A stretch of DNA of 64,000 nt from Paraphoma chrysanthemicola (Eukaryota > Ascomycota > Dothideomycetes > Pleosporales > Phaeosphaeriaceae): NCBI GenBank assembly GCA_020744225.1, contig JAGMWG010000004.1, positions 930,001 through 994,000 of the forward strand, written 5' to 3'. Below are positions 11,371-22,916 of the stretch, piece after piece. Position 1 is the first letter of the stretch. The number at the start of each line of letters is the position of its first letter. The position numbers and the translations under genes are program-made. The notes beneath the pieces are model-generated. The model made no database searches and was not told the DNA's origin. It worked only from the letters and a program-made list of their open reading frames with translations.

Positions 11371-13019
11371 ATGAACGTCTCAATAGCCCTCCAACACCCG
11401 CACGAGCACTACACCAACCTCGACGTGATCCAAGGGAAGGTGATACTCCGAGTGCCGAACCCTACAAACATCAGCAGCGTGGTTGTGAAACTCGAGGGCG
11501 AGTCAAAAACACGGCTGCTTGCGCCAATCCACCCCAACCGACCAGACAAACAGCGACCAGTACTAGAAGTTCACAAGTTTCTGTACAAGACACAAACCTT
11601 GTTCCCAACCAATGTGCGCCCCGAGGACCTGATTGCAAATCCCAAGGCCAGCTTCGCGATCAACAATGGAACATACGAGTATCCATTCAGCTTCAAGGTT
11701 TGTGACTCTCAGATTTGAAGTAGCACCCATCACGGGACACTAACAATCTCGACAGATCCCGCTTAACACACAATGCCAGCAGTCGAACAGCCCCATCTCC
11801 AATGTCTCCTTCTCCAACGCTGTCCCTGAGTTCGCACGACCAGCTACGCATCATATCAAAGCCACACTGCCACCTTCGCTGGCCGGCTTCCCTGGCGAGG
11901 CAGAGGTGCGATACTTTGTCAAGGTCACGGTGAACAGGCCGCAGTTCTTCAAGGAGAATCCCAGGGCGATTGCGATCTTCACGCTGCTTCCCATTGAGCC
12001 TCCAAGGCCCGAGAAGACGGACGGAGAAGCGTACGCAAGACGACAACACCAGTTCATCGAGAATGCGCCAAGCTTGGCGGCAGGAAAGAAGCCAGGCCTA
12101 TTCGATAGGAAGAGCTCATCAACAAGCATACCGTCGTCACCTACCACTCCAAGCGGGAGCGTGCCTCCCCGCGTATCCGTTGATGCGCGGCTGCCGAATC
12201 CTGCAATCCTGACTTGCAACCAGGATCTTCCTTTGCGGTTACTACTAAAAAATGTCAGCGAGCGTACCAAGAATGTGTATCTGCAAATGCTGCAGATTGA
12301 GCTGATAGGCTACACCAAGGTGCGCGCGCATGAGGTCACTCGCACTGAGTCAAACAGCTGGATCCTTTGTTCGTTCAGCAACATGGCGATACCAATCGGA
12401 AACCCAGCTGATCCGATCGATACTGAGATACCAATCAATGCCGAATACTGTAAGCTAACGTCGACGCCCGAAATTGTGAAAGAACTGTGCTGATTTGTTC
12501 GTGTTATTAGGGCAGGGAAAGCCGATCCCCAACACTGTCCCACCAACTTTCACAACATGTAACCTGTCGAGGTATTACGAGCTCGAAGTGCGATGCGGCA
12601 TTGGCTATGGCAGCTACAAGCACGGCGAAGACCAGCTTGTCGTGCTCCCACTGCGACTACCAGTCAAAGTGTACTCAGGAATTGCTCCTCCCAAAGCCTT
12701 GCTCGAAGCCGCCATGACAGGCGACGCTGAGAAGCTCAAGCCAAACGTACACATGCTGAACGTTCCTCCTTACCAAGGATCGTCAGCACCTCATACGCCC
12801 ACCACACCGACGCATGCAGGCTTTGCCAGTGGACCGAACGCATTTCCAGGTCAGCCGGCGCAAGCCCCACCACCGAATGGCGGGTTCGACGATGCGCCGC
12901 CTAGTTACGAGGAGGCGGTTGGACAGGATCTACCACCTATCAACGGGTACAGAGGAAGTTACCAACCCCCTCCTGCACCTGAGGGCGCGCCTCGATTCTC
13001 GGATGAGAAACGACGATGA
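11371..13019 (+). CDS. alpha-arrestin (arrestin-related trafficking adaptor)
   Basis: Three exons (11371-11697, 11756-12449, 12511-13019) encode 509 residues. The N-terminal arrestin fold is visible as YTNLDVIQGKVILRV, VVVKLEGES and later NGTYEYPFSFKIPL. The C-terminal arrestin half carries EVRYFVKVTVNRP and a block typical of cargo-adaptor arrestins (RYYELEVRCGIGYG). A disordered Ser/Thr-rich insert separates parts of the fold (about 205-235). The tail has a PPSYEEA motif at about residue 464, a PY-type site for the WW domains of a Rsp5-family ubiquitin ligase, and ends in a proline-rich, charged segment. The likely role is recruiting ubiquitin ligase to plasma-membrane transporters for endocytosis. 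The cargo cannot be told from sequence. Confidence 0.88.
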
Positions 13020-14419
13020 GCGGCACAAGTCACCGGTTTCCTGGGCGCATATGGTGACAGAGACGTTGGTTGCATGGAACGGTGGCGACATGTGCGGAGC
13101 AAGCAAGACGGGATTGAGCAACAGACGCGACACGCGAACTGGATCGACCGCGTTGGGCTGCCATGAACCGGCTGATACAAAAGCGGAGATGTGCATCAAC
13201 ACCCTTCGACTTCCTACCAATCATCTCACACTGTCATGGACGTACGGGGGCATATGGCGACGGTGCTACACAGACATTTTGTTTCAGCGATCAATTACAC
13301 AGTAATAATACCCAGTCACACTCAAGTTTTCAGTCGTGTTTTGAAACTGTTCTACCACATTCACACCGATGTGCATTGTGCGCATGTTCACAGCATCTTC
13401 ATGTCGTGCCGGCTGTCTTCAGTTCGCGCAGTGTTGATCCTGACCGGTCAGAACACCACATGCAGGTGCGGGATTTAACGCGGTCGTGAAGTGCCAAGAA
13501 GTCGCGATGCTGCTTGCCTGATGCGAAGCGGGGTAGACGCGATATTGTTCAAGTGAAGCGCGTATGGTTGACTGATATGTGGCCCTAGAAGTGGTGAAAA
13601 CGATTCATCATCAAGACAGATGAGTCGTGACGCGTTTGACCTGATGGCCGTTGGGATGAGAGTCACGATAGTTGTTTGGTGTTGACTTTTGTACGCCACA
13701 TGGCACGCGCGTGCCGGCTAGCTATCGATAACTTTGTTTCGAAACGACCAAACTCCAGACCCTTCGATGCAGAAACATGCGCGCGGGCATGCGCCAGAAG
13801 CAGCACTTGCGGGTGTTATTGTTGTGAATCCTCGAATCGCGACTCGCTCCGGCAACGCACAAAAAGGTACGACGCGTTAGGTCCCGTCGCGTGGTGAGTC
13901 TTCGAGCGCTGACCGCCAGTCCTCGCTGCCCAGCCACCTGTCCTGCACCGCTACTGCACGACCTGCATACACTATCCCATGCATCCTCACGCTCTATTCG
14001 CTGCCCGCCGTGAAACGTTTCAAGCCGGCTCCAGGCTGCAGCCCCACTTGACCGCATGGTCGAATCGTCGCGTCAAACACCATAAAGACACGCTCTCCCA
14101 CCGCGATATGGTCGTGTTTTGCCTTCAATTCTCTGGCCGGATGTAGAACAGCCTCGTCGAGCAGCCGGAAGGGTTGGGATTCGAACGAAGATGTTTGACT
14201 CACACTTGCGTCTCACGTGCAACGTGGCGGCGCTAGACGATGCGAACGGTAAATGTGCGCGATGCCTGGGAGGGTTTCCTGAGGTTTGCTATCGATGTCC
14301 CGGACCTTGAAACTGATTGACTTTGTTACATTCTTGCATACTTTGAAAGCGATCTGTGATTGCGAAGATACGTTACGAATATTCCACGACTGCATTTGAA
14401 TGCGACAACGAACGAGAAC
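13020..14419. other. intergenic, no confident gene
   Basis: 1.4 kb with short overlapping frames on both strands and no recognisable domain. The right end is the promoter and leader of the F-box-like gene. I found no tRNA: a GATTCGAACG stretch near 14176 lacks a flanking stem. Confidence 0.45.
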
Positions 14420-16138
14420 ATGTATACCCAGCGACCGCACCCACCGTCGCTGAAGCGATCGTACTCGGGTGAAAGCCATAGTAGCTATGCCAGTGCGGCG
14501 ACCAACGTGTCGCGCGCGAGCTCGAAGTTGTTGTTTGGAGAGATTCCCTTGACGCCTGCGACTACGATTGATGGACGATGTAAGACTTCCTGCGCATTGC
14601 GCATTGCGCTGGCGAATTAGTATTGACAACAACAAGCGACGCGCTCGAACAGCTCAATATGTAACCTGGTCCTCTCGACAAGCTCAGTCTTCTTACGCTT
14701 CTGGCTAAACGACCAATGTCGCGACAACCTTCTGGAACACCTGGAGACCGATGATCTCACGAACATGCGTCTTGTCTGCCATGACTTTTCATCACGCGCT
14801 GCGCCACGGACTTTCGAATCAATTACCTCGACCTTTAGAACATCAACCTTCTCCAAGCCAGCGCGCATCGAAGCCCTCTCAAGGATAGGCCGCCACATCA
14901 AGACCTTCACATTCCATATGCCCCATACGCCTGACACTTTCCTCCCACCCATCGTCAACCCGCAGACCGGCGAGGAAATGAAATTCAACTACGAGCCACA
15001 AGTTCAAAATCCTTCTAATGGTCCTGCAAAAGACAAGACTCCCAAGTACGGTTCATGGGAAATGCAAGACTTGCTGGTTAAACAATACCCGCCTCTGTTC
15101 CACGCAGCCACAAACGTGCCTGCCTTTGTCGCTGCCTTCTCCGAATTCATTAACCTCACACATCTCAAGATCTCATGTCCGGGTTACGAGAACGCGCCGC
15201 GGAATGCGCGCAGCGCAGTCGATTATGCGCTTATTTCACTGCGAATTGCTGTTGAGCGCGCACCGGTGTATTCCCTATCTGCACTTTCATTGCACCCTAT
15301 TCATCCTGGAGGTCTACTGTACTTGCATCCAATGCATGGCTTCGGAAGTACGCCGTCGAGCGCAAAACGATGGGGCCAGATTCGGCGATTGTCAATATGT
15401 ATGGAGTCCATCCCCGTTTCGTCGTCATCAGCACGGATACGGACGCAATCGCTGGAACATTTGCGGGTACTGCATGCATACCTACACACCTTATCTCGGT
15501 CGCTCACAAGGTTATTCTTCCGCTGGAAAGGTGCACGCGGTCCATCACCTCTTTCCCTCGATAGGGAACCTTGCATGCTACCTTACGCGCACATCGACAC
15601 GACAAACATCCATCCATCTCTCCGGTCCAAAAACACATCTGGCCCACTTCCACTTAAGTTCAGTCGCCTCAGGCACATGCAGCTTGAAAACGCCGTCATG
15701 GACGCCACCCAGATCAGCGACTTCATCACACGCCACAAGCGTTCGTTGGTCGAGTTTGAATTCGAAGACGTGCGACTAAGAGAAGGCGACTGGGATCAGG
15801 CGCTTGAACCACTAACGCACATCGCCGGCAGCGACCGCTGGAAACGGAACCAAGAAGAAACAATGGATGTACCCATCATGCTCAGTCCCGTCGACGCAGC
15901 GCCGCGACGTGGAGTCCCTTACGAAGAACCGCGCGTCATGGGCCCGTTGCTTGAAGAGCTTGACAACGCGATTGAAGAAATCAGCCCGAATACACGCAGC
16001 GCACATGCCCTGAGTAGGTGGTTAGGTAAAGGTAAAGGAGGCGCGTCGTCACGCAAGGGTCCTGCCGGGAATGGCAAGGAGAGTTGGCTTGGTGGCGAGC
16101 ATGTTAAGAGGTTATTACGGTTGTCGGCGTGGAAGTAA
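14420..16138 (+). CDS. F-box-like protein
   Basis: Two exons (14420-14579 and 14637-16138; 57-nt intron) encode 553 residues. After a Ser-rich N-terminus there is an F-box-like segment, LLEHLETDDLTNMRLVCHDFSSRAAPRTFE-type in layout, at about residues 96-125. It has the usual leucines, the R-L-V-C core and the trailing aromatic. The rest has scattered Leu-rich stretches (LTHLKISCPG; FSRLRHMQLENAVM) as in substrate-recognition parts of fungal F-box proteins. A basic Gly/Ser-rich patch near 510-535 precedes the C-terminus. The family role is substrate recruitment to SCF ubiquitin ligases; the substrate is unknown. The intron acceptor was chosen because it alone joins the N-terminal exon to the F-box without a stop. 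Confidence 0.7.
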
Positions 16139-16965
16139 AACCTCGGCGCCAGTTTGCGATTGCATTTTGTGTACTGATTGCATGGAGCTGGCGTTGCTTG
16201 TTGGTGTTTACTCGAACTGTGTCTGTTGTCAAGATTAGCACAGCCGGTTGGGACGTTGATACCCCTGGGATGATTGACGGCGTTTTGAATGAGTTGGCAT
16301 GGTGTCTTTCGTGCTTTCTTTTATGTTTGGTGGTTCAGGGTTTATGATTGTCGACGATGGATGGATGACTTACGCTCCTTTTCATGCCCTCTTACGGCCT
16401 TTCTCATGGTTTACATATTACGACTTTGTATGTTATTCTTTCCTTGCATGTAGTTACGATGCGCATGTAGCATACCATACGGTCACATTACGATCCTTGA
16501 ATGATAATTTCTTTGCGTCTTCTACAATCAGACTTCAACCTGCCAACATCCATGCATCTGCTCCATCAAACAAACAGATCTGTACCACTGACCTCGCCTT
16601 CCCCTCGCCTTCCCCCACGCAACATAACATCCCATCATCAAAGTCGCAACCACCCATCGAACCAAGCTAGCGCAACGCACGGATGAAGCAAAGTGTCCAC
16701 GTGCCGCGTCGTCATGCCTCGGCATCAGCATTAGTGTCTTGGCCCTGGTCGAATTCACATGTTTCCCCGGATTTGGCGCGGCGTTCGAGCATCATTGTCA
16801 CAAGCCTCCGAGAGATTCAAATACCCCGACTACTGCACCGACTCTTTGGATCACTTTCTCCGCACGACACGTATTAGACTGCTGTATTTATATTGCTTTG
16901 CCACCTGTATTTGTCCCTGAAGAACGATTTTGCGAAGATAGAGGTACAATAAACTCAGTGTCATC
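16139..16965. other. intergenic
   Basis: T-rich 3' flank of the F-box-like gene and promoter of the SCP-2 gene. There is a short direct repeat (CCTCGCCTTCC twice) at about 16589-16611. No gene is seen. Confidence 0.5.
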
Positions 16966-17639
16966 ATGTCTCTCAAATCTGGTAAGTAGATAGCTTTATG
17001 TATTCCACTTCTTCGTTTTCGAGAAACTGTATACTGTCAAGCCTGGATGTTGTGGTTGCTACTGGGGCCGGCGCAGTGCGATGCCTCCTAGGCGGTCAAC
17101 CGCAGCATGTACCATAACCACGGGCCCTCTCAACACCAATCCGCACCCCAAAACCTCTCGATCCGAGCATGAAAACACCATGCGAAGAAACAACAAGCTA
17201 ATATCCGACGCAGCCGACTTCCCCTCCTCCGCCGCTTTCGACGAAATCGCACGCTCCCTATCCAACGACGCCGACCGCAAAGACGCCATCAAAAAGGGCG
17301 GCGCCATCTTCTCCTTCACACTCAAGAACGACGGCAAAGAAGACTCATGGTACATTGATCTCAAGGAGAGCGGCACCGTCGGCAAGGGCGCTGCGCCAGA
17401 GGGCAAGAAGGCGGCCGTCACGCTGGTGTTGAGCGATAAGGACTTTGGGTCATTAGTCGCCGGCAAGGCGAATGCGCAGAAGCTGTTTATGAGCGGGAAG
17501 CTGAAGGTCAAGGGCGATGTGATGAAGGCAACAAAACTTGTAGGTTTCTCGTGTGTGAGAGGTGCATGGGTGATGAGTGCTGACGTTGTGTGTGCAGGAC
17601 CCGATATTGAAGAAGGCGCAGACTGGAGCGAAGTTGTAG
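16966..17639 (+). CDS. peroxisomal SCP-2 sterol-carrier family protein
   Basis: Three exons (16966-16981, 17214-17539, 17598-17639) encode 127 residues, the length of the yeast oleate-induced protein POX18. The protein is a single SCP-2 domain: FPSSAAFDEIARSL, then GAIFSFTLKNDGKEDSWYIDLKE, then the VTLVLSDKDFGSLVAGKANAQ-type core split over residues 78-98, and FMSGKLKVKGDVMKATKL. It ends in A-K-L, an acceptable PTS1 signal, so peroxisomal import is predicted. SCP-2 proteins bind acyl-CoA and sterols and support peroxisomal lipid metabolism. The first exon is 16 nt (five codons plus one base) and the first intron (232 nt) is much longer than others in the window. The alternative in-frame start at 17081 falls inside that intron. 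Confidence 0.88.
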
Positions 17640-18810
17640 GCGATATGGTGAATTGTAGAAGGTGGAAGGTGCAGATAATATTTAAGACGCAATGTGATCA
17701 ACATCGGTCGAATGATATGTCGATGTGCGAGACTCGTGGTATAAGATGTGACCTGGAGACTTGGGTGCAGGCACGCACAGCCGATAGTGCAGAGCGTATA
17801 TCCTCAAGTCATGTTCTAAATCCATTTGCACTTTTATGAGCTATCCTGAGGATATACACAGCGCTATTCATATGGTAACGTAGGTCGCGCCTTCGCTGTC
17901 TTGCATCTGGCAGGACTGTGCACGTGCAGGCGCGTCAATGCGCAAAGTCGATAAGCTCACCTGTACGCTCAACAACACCGTGCACCCTCGCGATGTTGAA
18001 CTAGATCTTCAGCCTTTCATCTTGTAAATTGTCTTTAATTCGATGTCTCATGCGACAATCAAGAATGCGACGATGAGGTGACATTAACAGACCTGTTCTA
18101 GGTATGGCAAGAATGTGTACGCATTTTGGGAGGCATCCTTAGGCGATGAGTCTGGGAAGTGCGAAATGCTATGACCAAGCCCGCGAGGAATTGATTGCAA
18201 GGAGGACTTGGAATACATATCTGGCGCCGACAACGTGGTTATTGGCAAGCTCCAGAGCGGGCTGTGATTCTCACGCGTTGTGAAAGATCGAGCGAGTCAT
18301 GCATTTACTGCCGCGAGTCGCGAGATACACCACCAACGGCCGATCTTTACTTGTGGATGCAAAGTTTGCACATTCGCTATGCTGTTCTTGCAAACAGCAA
18401 TCCACTTATCTTGCAGCTCGAGCTATTTTAAGGATTACGTACAAGCTAGTCTGCTCAGTAAGCCGTCCAGAGCAGCCACACTGACCCACAGTGGATACTA
18501 GTCTACAAGCAACCGCGTCAGGTAGGTTCTCAACACAAAGGATTTACTCGCTTGACCCAAGTGCAGGTACGCGATCCTAAAGGTGTAGGGACTGGCATGG
18601 CAAAATATGTGGCCTACTCCAGGAACTGGTATAGTGCTTGCTCGAAACTTCCTAGCCATCTCGAATGGAGTAGGTGTGCCTTGATTGTAATTGAGACATG
18701 CATGATATGGCGCTATACTGACCCGTTGGCGTGGATGTTGGAAGAAGTATCCATATTATCAAGCGACTTATACGGCAAGTGTTGTGTGTCCGACCTCGTC
18801 AATCTTAAAC
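17640..18810. other. intergenic, no confident gene
   Basis: 1.2 kb with only short overlapping frames. A frame at 18552-19052 overlaps the glycoprotein first exon in another phase and looks like a shadow. Nothing else is recognisable. Confidence 0.5.
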
Positions 18811-21800
18811 ATGGAATCATTATTGCTCCTTTGCCTTGTTTTCCTTGTCGTACCGTGGGGTCAAAGGCTTGCGCATGGTGCAGCATCCAACTACTCATTG
18901 TCGCTCAATTCGTCGAGCAGCTACAGGAGTACCTCAAGCGGTTACAAGATCAACTCCTTACAAGCGCTAGACTTCCCATCACCCGAAGTGCACTCTCACA
19001 CGAAATCGTTCACTCCGAACATACTTTACCAGGCAGGCTCGACTGTGTCTAGCCCCAGCAATTATCCATTGACCTCAGAAAGCGACTTTAGTGCCGTACA
19101 AACACCGACACACACTGCAATCTCAAACTCAAACTCTTCGGGTTCCTCCTATCGCCGCTCTTCAAGCCACCATGTTCCAATACTCGCAAATGCAACCGCA
19201 GAAGAACGTCAGCGGACGACATTATCCACGGCTGTGTCCAGTTATTGGAGTAGCCCCAACGTAACACAATACAACAACATCACGACGGTGCACATAATCA
19301 CTTCGACAAGATATGTTGCAACCAATTTCACGTCGAATGTTACTGCTACGCCAGTGCTTACAACGAGTAACGCTACCTCTGCGACATTGACATGCCCGAT
19401 CACGACTTACTCCGGCATGCCCGAATTAAGAGACCTCCCGGGATGCGACTTTGATCAGGCATACCTCGACGACATGTTCTTCTACGATTATGCAGACCGG
19501 TGTGTCGCGAGTTCGTGCAGTGTATCGTACTGGGACGCGCTCTTGGCATATTCCGGTCCAACACCCACCCTGACGACGACCATGACGATACCCGACTTGA
19601 CTTGGACCGTCACGAATAATTCGTTTTTCGTGCACTATGGTACTCCGATTACAACGACGGCGATCTGTGAGTGACATTTCACCGAAATAGAACAACTATC
19701 TGACCCCTGTCAGATAACGGCTCGGTTCTCGATGCTGTGCAACGAGAAGATCCTTGCTGCGGAGGATGCAGTATAGGAGTGAACGCGCTCGAAGTCTTCT
19801 ACTGGCCCGATCAGGCAACGGCTATGCCTGAGGATAGTCGCAATATGCAATCAATTACTTTAGGTCCGCCCAATGATAAGCAATTTAGTTTCGTTGACGA
19901 CACGGGCTTTACCTTGTATGTTCAACTAGGAACTGCCCGACATTTGATCTCCTAACACGTTAATTATAGTGTCTCTCCTAGCGTCTATCTGGTTCTCAGC
20001 TCATTGAGAGCTCGCGATAAATGCGGACCAGTGGGACAGGTAAACTATATTTGTCGTCATAATTTTGCAGCTCTACTCACTTCTTCAGGACATCAGTGTA
20101 ACTACCATGGCCTTTGACGCCAACGATATCAGCACCATCAGAGCCTCGACATGGATTACGCAAGGCTGTGGCTGGCTAGGACTAGCAGTCACCTCCTCCA
20201 TTACTTCAGTGCCGATCACATTTGCAGACTTGCAGGGGAATTGCACAACGCCTAATGCTCCATGGATGGAATGGCATCCTGACAACCCTTGGGCACATAT
20301 GAATACTGCGGGTGAGTACCTTGCTACCTTCTATGTGAACTTAGACTAAATGATCGATCTAGACCCATGTCACCCTTAGTAAGTCGATGTTCACCAAATT
20401 TGTGGCTCGTTATGTGTAGTCTTGGTCTTGAGTCAAGGCTAATGTCGGACAGCATCGCCATTCCCACCCGTGTCCGAGCACTCCATCCTGACTGGGCGTC
20501 ATGTCGAGCACTATCTGTAAGTGGCCTCTACGATCCGCCACAAACTCTCCACCCACAGCAACTTCTTGTCCCGACAACTGTGCTGTCATCGGAAGCGAAT
20601 TTACCAAGCATAACGCCAATTCCAGGAGGTGGACCTCCACTCCTTCCCGGACCGACTCCTAGCGCGCGTGCCACGCAAACCCCCTCGACCTCTTTGTCAT
20701 CGTCGTCAGTATTTTGGCATCCCGTTCCGGCACCTACTGCAACGCCAGCTCCGTCTCCAGTAGTTGTGACACTCCCGCCAGTTGGTCCTTCTGCTGATGT
20801 AGATATAATCATCACACTTTTTCCAACATGGATACCGGAAGGCCCAGCGGTCTCGCCCGTTGTCTCTCCTGATACGAATCAAGATCCACCACAGGACGAT
20901 CAAATTAAACCAACGGCAGGGCTGCCAAGCTCAAGTCGAGCAAGTCGCCTCGATCCCGTACCTCAAGATTTGATGGGCTTCGTCTCTAAGCAGAGTACCT
21001 TTGCGCTCGTCGTTGGAACGCAGACCCTAAAACCAGGCCATGTAATCACCGTTGATGGAGTAACTTCTACACTGTCAAACTTGCAATCTACTATCGTGGA
21101 TGGTGTCACCATTTTTCTCGACGTGCAAAACAATTTTATCGTTGTAGGCGGTAGCACAACGATTCCCATCCTGGCTTCAGCGGTACCCCGTGCATCACCG
21201 TACATACTCCAACTAAATGGCGAATCATATACGGCAGATGCACTTGGCCGCTTTGCAGTTGGTACAAAAACTCTTATTCCCGGCGGCTTCGTTATGCTCG
21301 ATCAAATTACAGCCACTCTAGCGAACGGGCAGACAAGTGCCAGCGGCGGTAAATTGGTGTATCTTGATCCGCAAGGCACAGCCGTTATAATCGATGGCTC
21401 GACTTCATCAAGTCTGCAACGCGCGCAACCTACGCGATCTTTAAGACTGACAGTCGTTGATGGAACAACATACACCATCCCAGTCTCAGGTCCGGCGACC
21501 ATAATAATAGGAGGTCAGACAATTGATGTTCCGGGTGCTGGTCAAACTGTGCGTGGAGGGAGGACCATTACACTGCCTGGAGAAGCCGCGACATCAGGAG
21601 CGTCAAGTCTGTTGGGTAGCCGTGGAGCGGAACCTGGAAAAGCAACGAAGTCAGCTATAGGTGCTTCTAGACATGTAGATTCGGCCGGACCATCCGCAGC
21701 ACCAGGCGGGGAAATTGGAGGTGGAAGGGCAGCAAGTGAAGCCGGGAAAGTTGATACTCGACATTTGTTGATAGTGCCAGGCATAGCTGGGCTAGTGCTA

Positions 21801-21815
21801 TTTGTGATACTATGA
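18811..21815 (+). CDS. GPI-type cell-surface glycoprotein with beta-repeat tail
   Basis: Six exons (18811-19666, 19714-19915, 19970-20039, 20089-20311, 20363-20378, 20453-21815) total 2730 nt, 909 residues. Residues 1-23 are a signal peptide (MESLLLLCLVFLVVPWG). Next comes a Ser/Thr/Asn-rich stalk with many N-glycosylation sequons. A Cys-containing conserved-type region follows (DPCCGGCSIGVNALEVFYWP; CGPVGQ; HPDWASCRALSVSGLYDPP), then a Pro/Thr/Ser-rich linker. Near the C-terminus three related blocks repeat a pattern of hydrophobic beta strand, G-T-x-T-L-x-P-G and T-x-x-L. The protein ends in a short hydrophobic tail (LLIVPGIAGLVLFVIL) typical of GPI attachment. Exon 5 is only 16 nt. The layout suggests a cell-wall or adhesin-like protein. 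The ligand is unknown and no enzymatic motif is seen. Confidence 0.78.
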
Positions 21816-22916
21816 TGGAATTGGAGCCGAAAAAACGCACTTGTAATGAAAATTCATGTTAACTACGAACTGTAACACTTGACTCAGTCCTGCGACGTAC
21901 ACACTCGTGCACAAGATCTTTACATGGTGGAGAGTCGAGGCAATGCATCGTATCCTCACCCCGAATACTTCATCCTACTATTGAATAAATGAACCATCAG
22001 TATCTGGAGCAACACCCTACTTTCGAGCGAATCCCTGTGGCTTTTCCCAATCACATTGCTCCAAATATAGTCTGTATCCCGTACCCCTCCTTCCACCTGG
22101 CTTTTCAAGTCGACCAATCTGCCACCCCCAGGTAAGCGAGAAGTTTGCATAGCGTGGAGTGCTGTTGCTTACATATGCGACAAGGCTGAAGTCGTTGTCC
22201 TCTCTGGACCTCAGAAGTTGCATAAGCACTAGCGAGCAGCTTTATTGGAGGCGAGTGCACATGCTTTAATTAGTATATCTGATGGCTAGGCAATTAGATG
22301 ACCTCGAATTCTATTGGGTGGTGGACTCAATACAAAGTGCTTAGCACGAAGAGGTGAGTTGGTTTGCAGCCCGGCAGGCGCCAATGCAGCAGGATCGCTG
22401 CGTTACCACGAACCAGCATCGCATGACTTAGCCAGCCTCGTTGGTTGATCAAGTTTGCGAGAATTGCACGCTTTCGCTTTTGCTATGGCCATGCATTGTA
22501 CTGCGTCTTGACGGGTGATCCGAAAGCATGATCCCCATTCGATTCTGCGAGTGTTTGTTGCCATAAATAATGTGCTAAAGCCTCCCCACGGAGCCCTTCT
22601 CCACTCCGCGCTGGTCTCCGAATATCCCAGGGCGCTTGGTAGGAGAGATGCACTGTTAGACAACTACGGATCTGGCGTCAGGCGTGACATATTATGGTTA
22701 AATTGCCTCGAGTCACGTACGTATTTGCGCTAGTTCGAGTCAGAAGAGTTGAAATGCGCTGACATCGAGAGTGAATTATGAGCACAATACTTAAAGTAGG
22801 GATGAATCTTGGATTGGTTTCATATGGATTGAGCTTATTTCTCGCTGCAAGTAGGCTTGAAAAGCCGTTATGATGGCCGCAGCGCGGGGCATAAGACTGC
22901 ACGTGAAGACGCGCCA
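21816..22916. other. intergenic
   Basis: 1.1 kb between the glycoprotein and the HET-like gene, with short frames only. The open frame of the HET-like gene extends upstream to 22857, but the first ATG is at 22917. No gene is seen. Confidence 0.5.

Noticed and set aside
14165..14195. tRNA 3' half suggested by GATTCGAACG
   Set aside because: No complementary stems on either side on either strand.
18552..19052. 166-codon plus-strand frame overlapping the glycoprotein start
   Set aside because: Out of phase with the exon that carries the signal peptide and sequons; no motif of its own.
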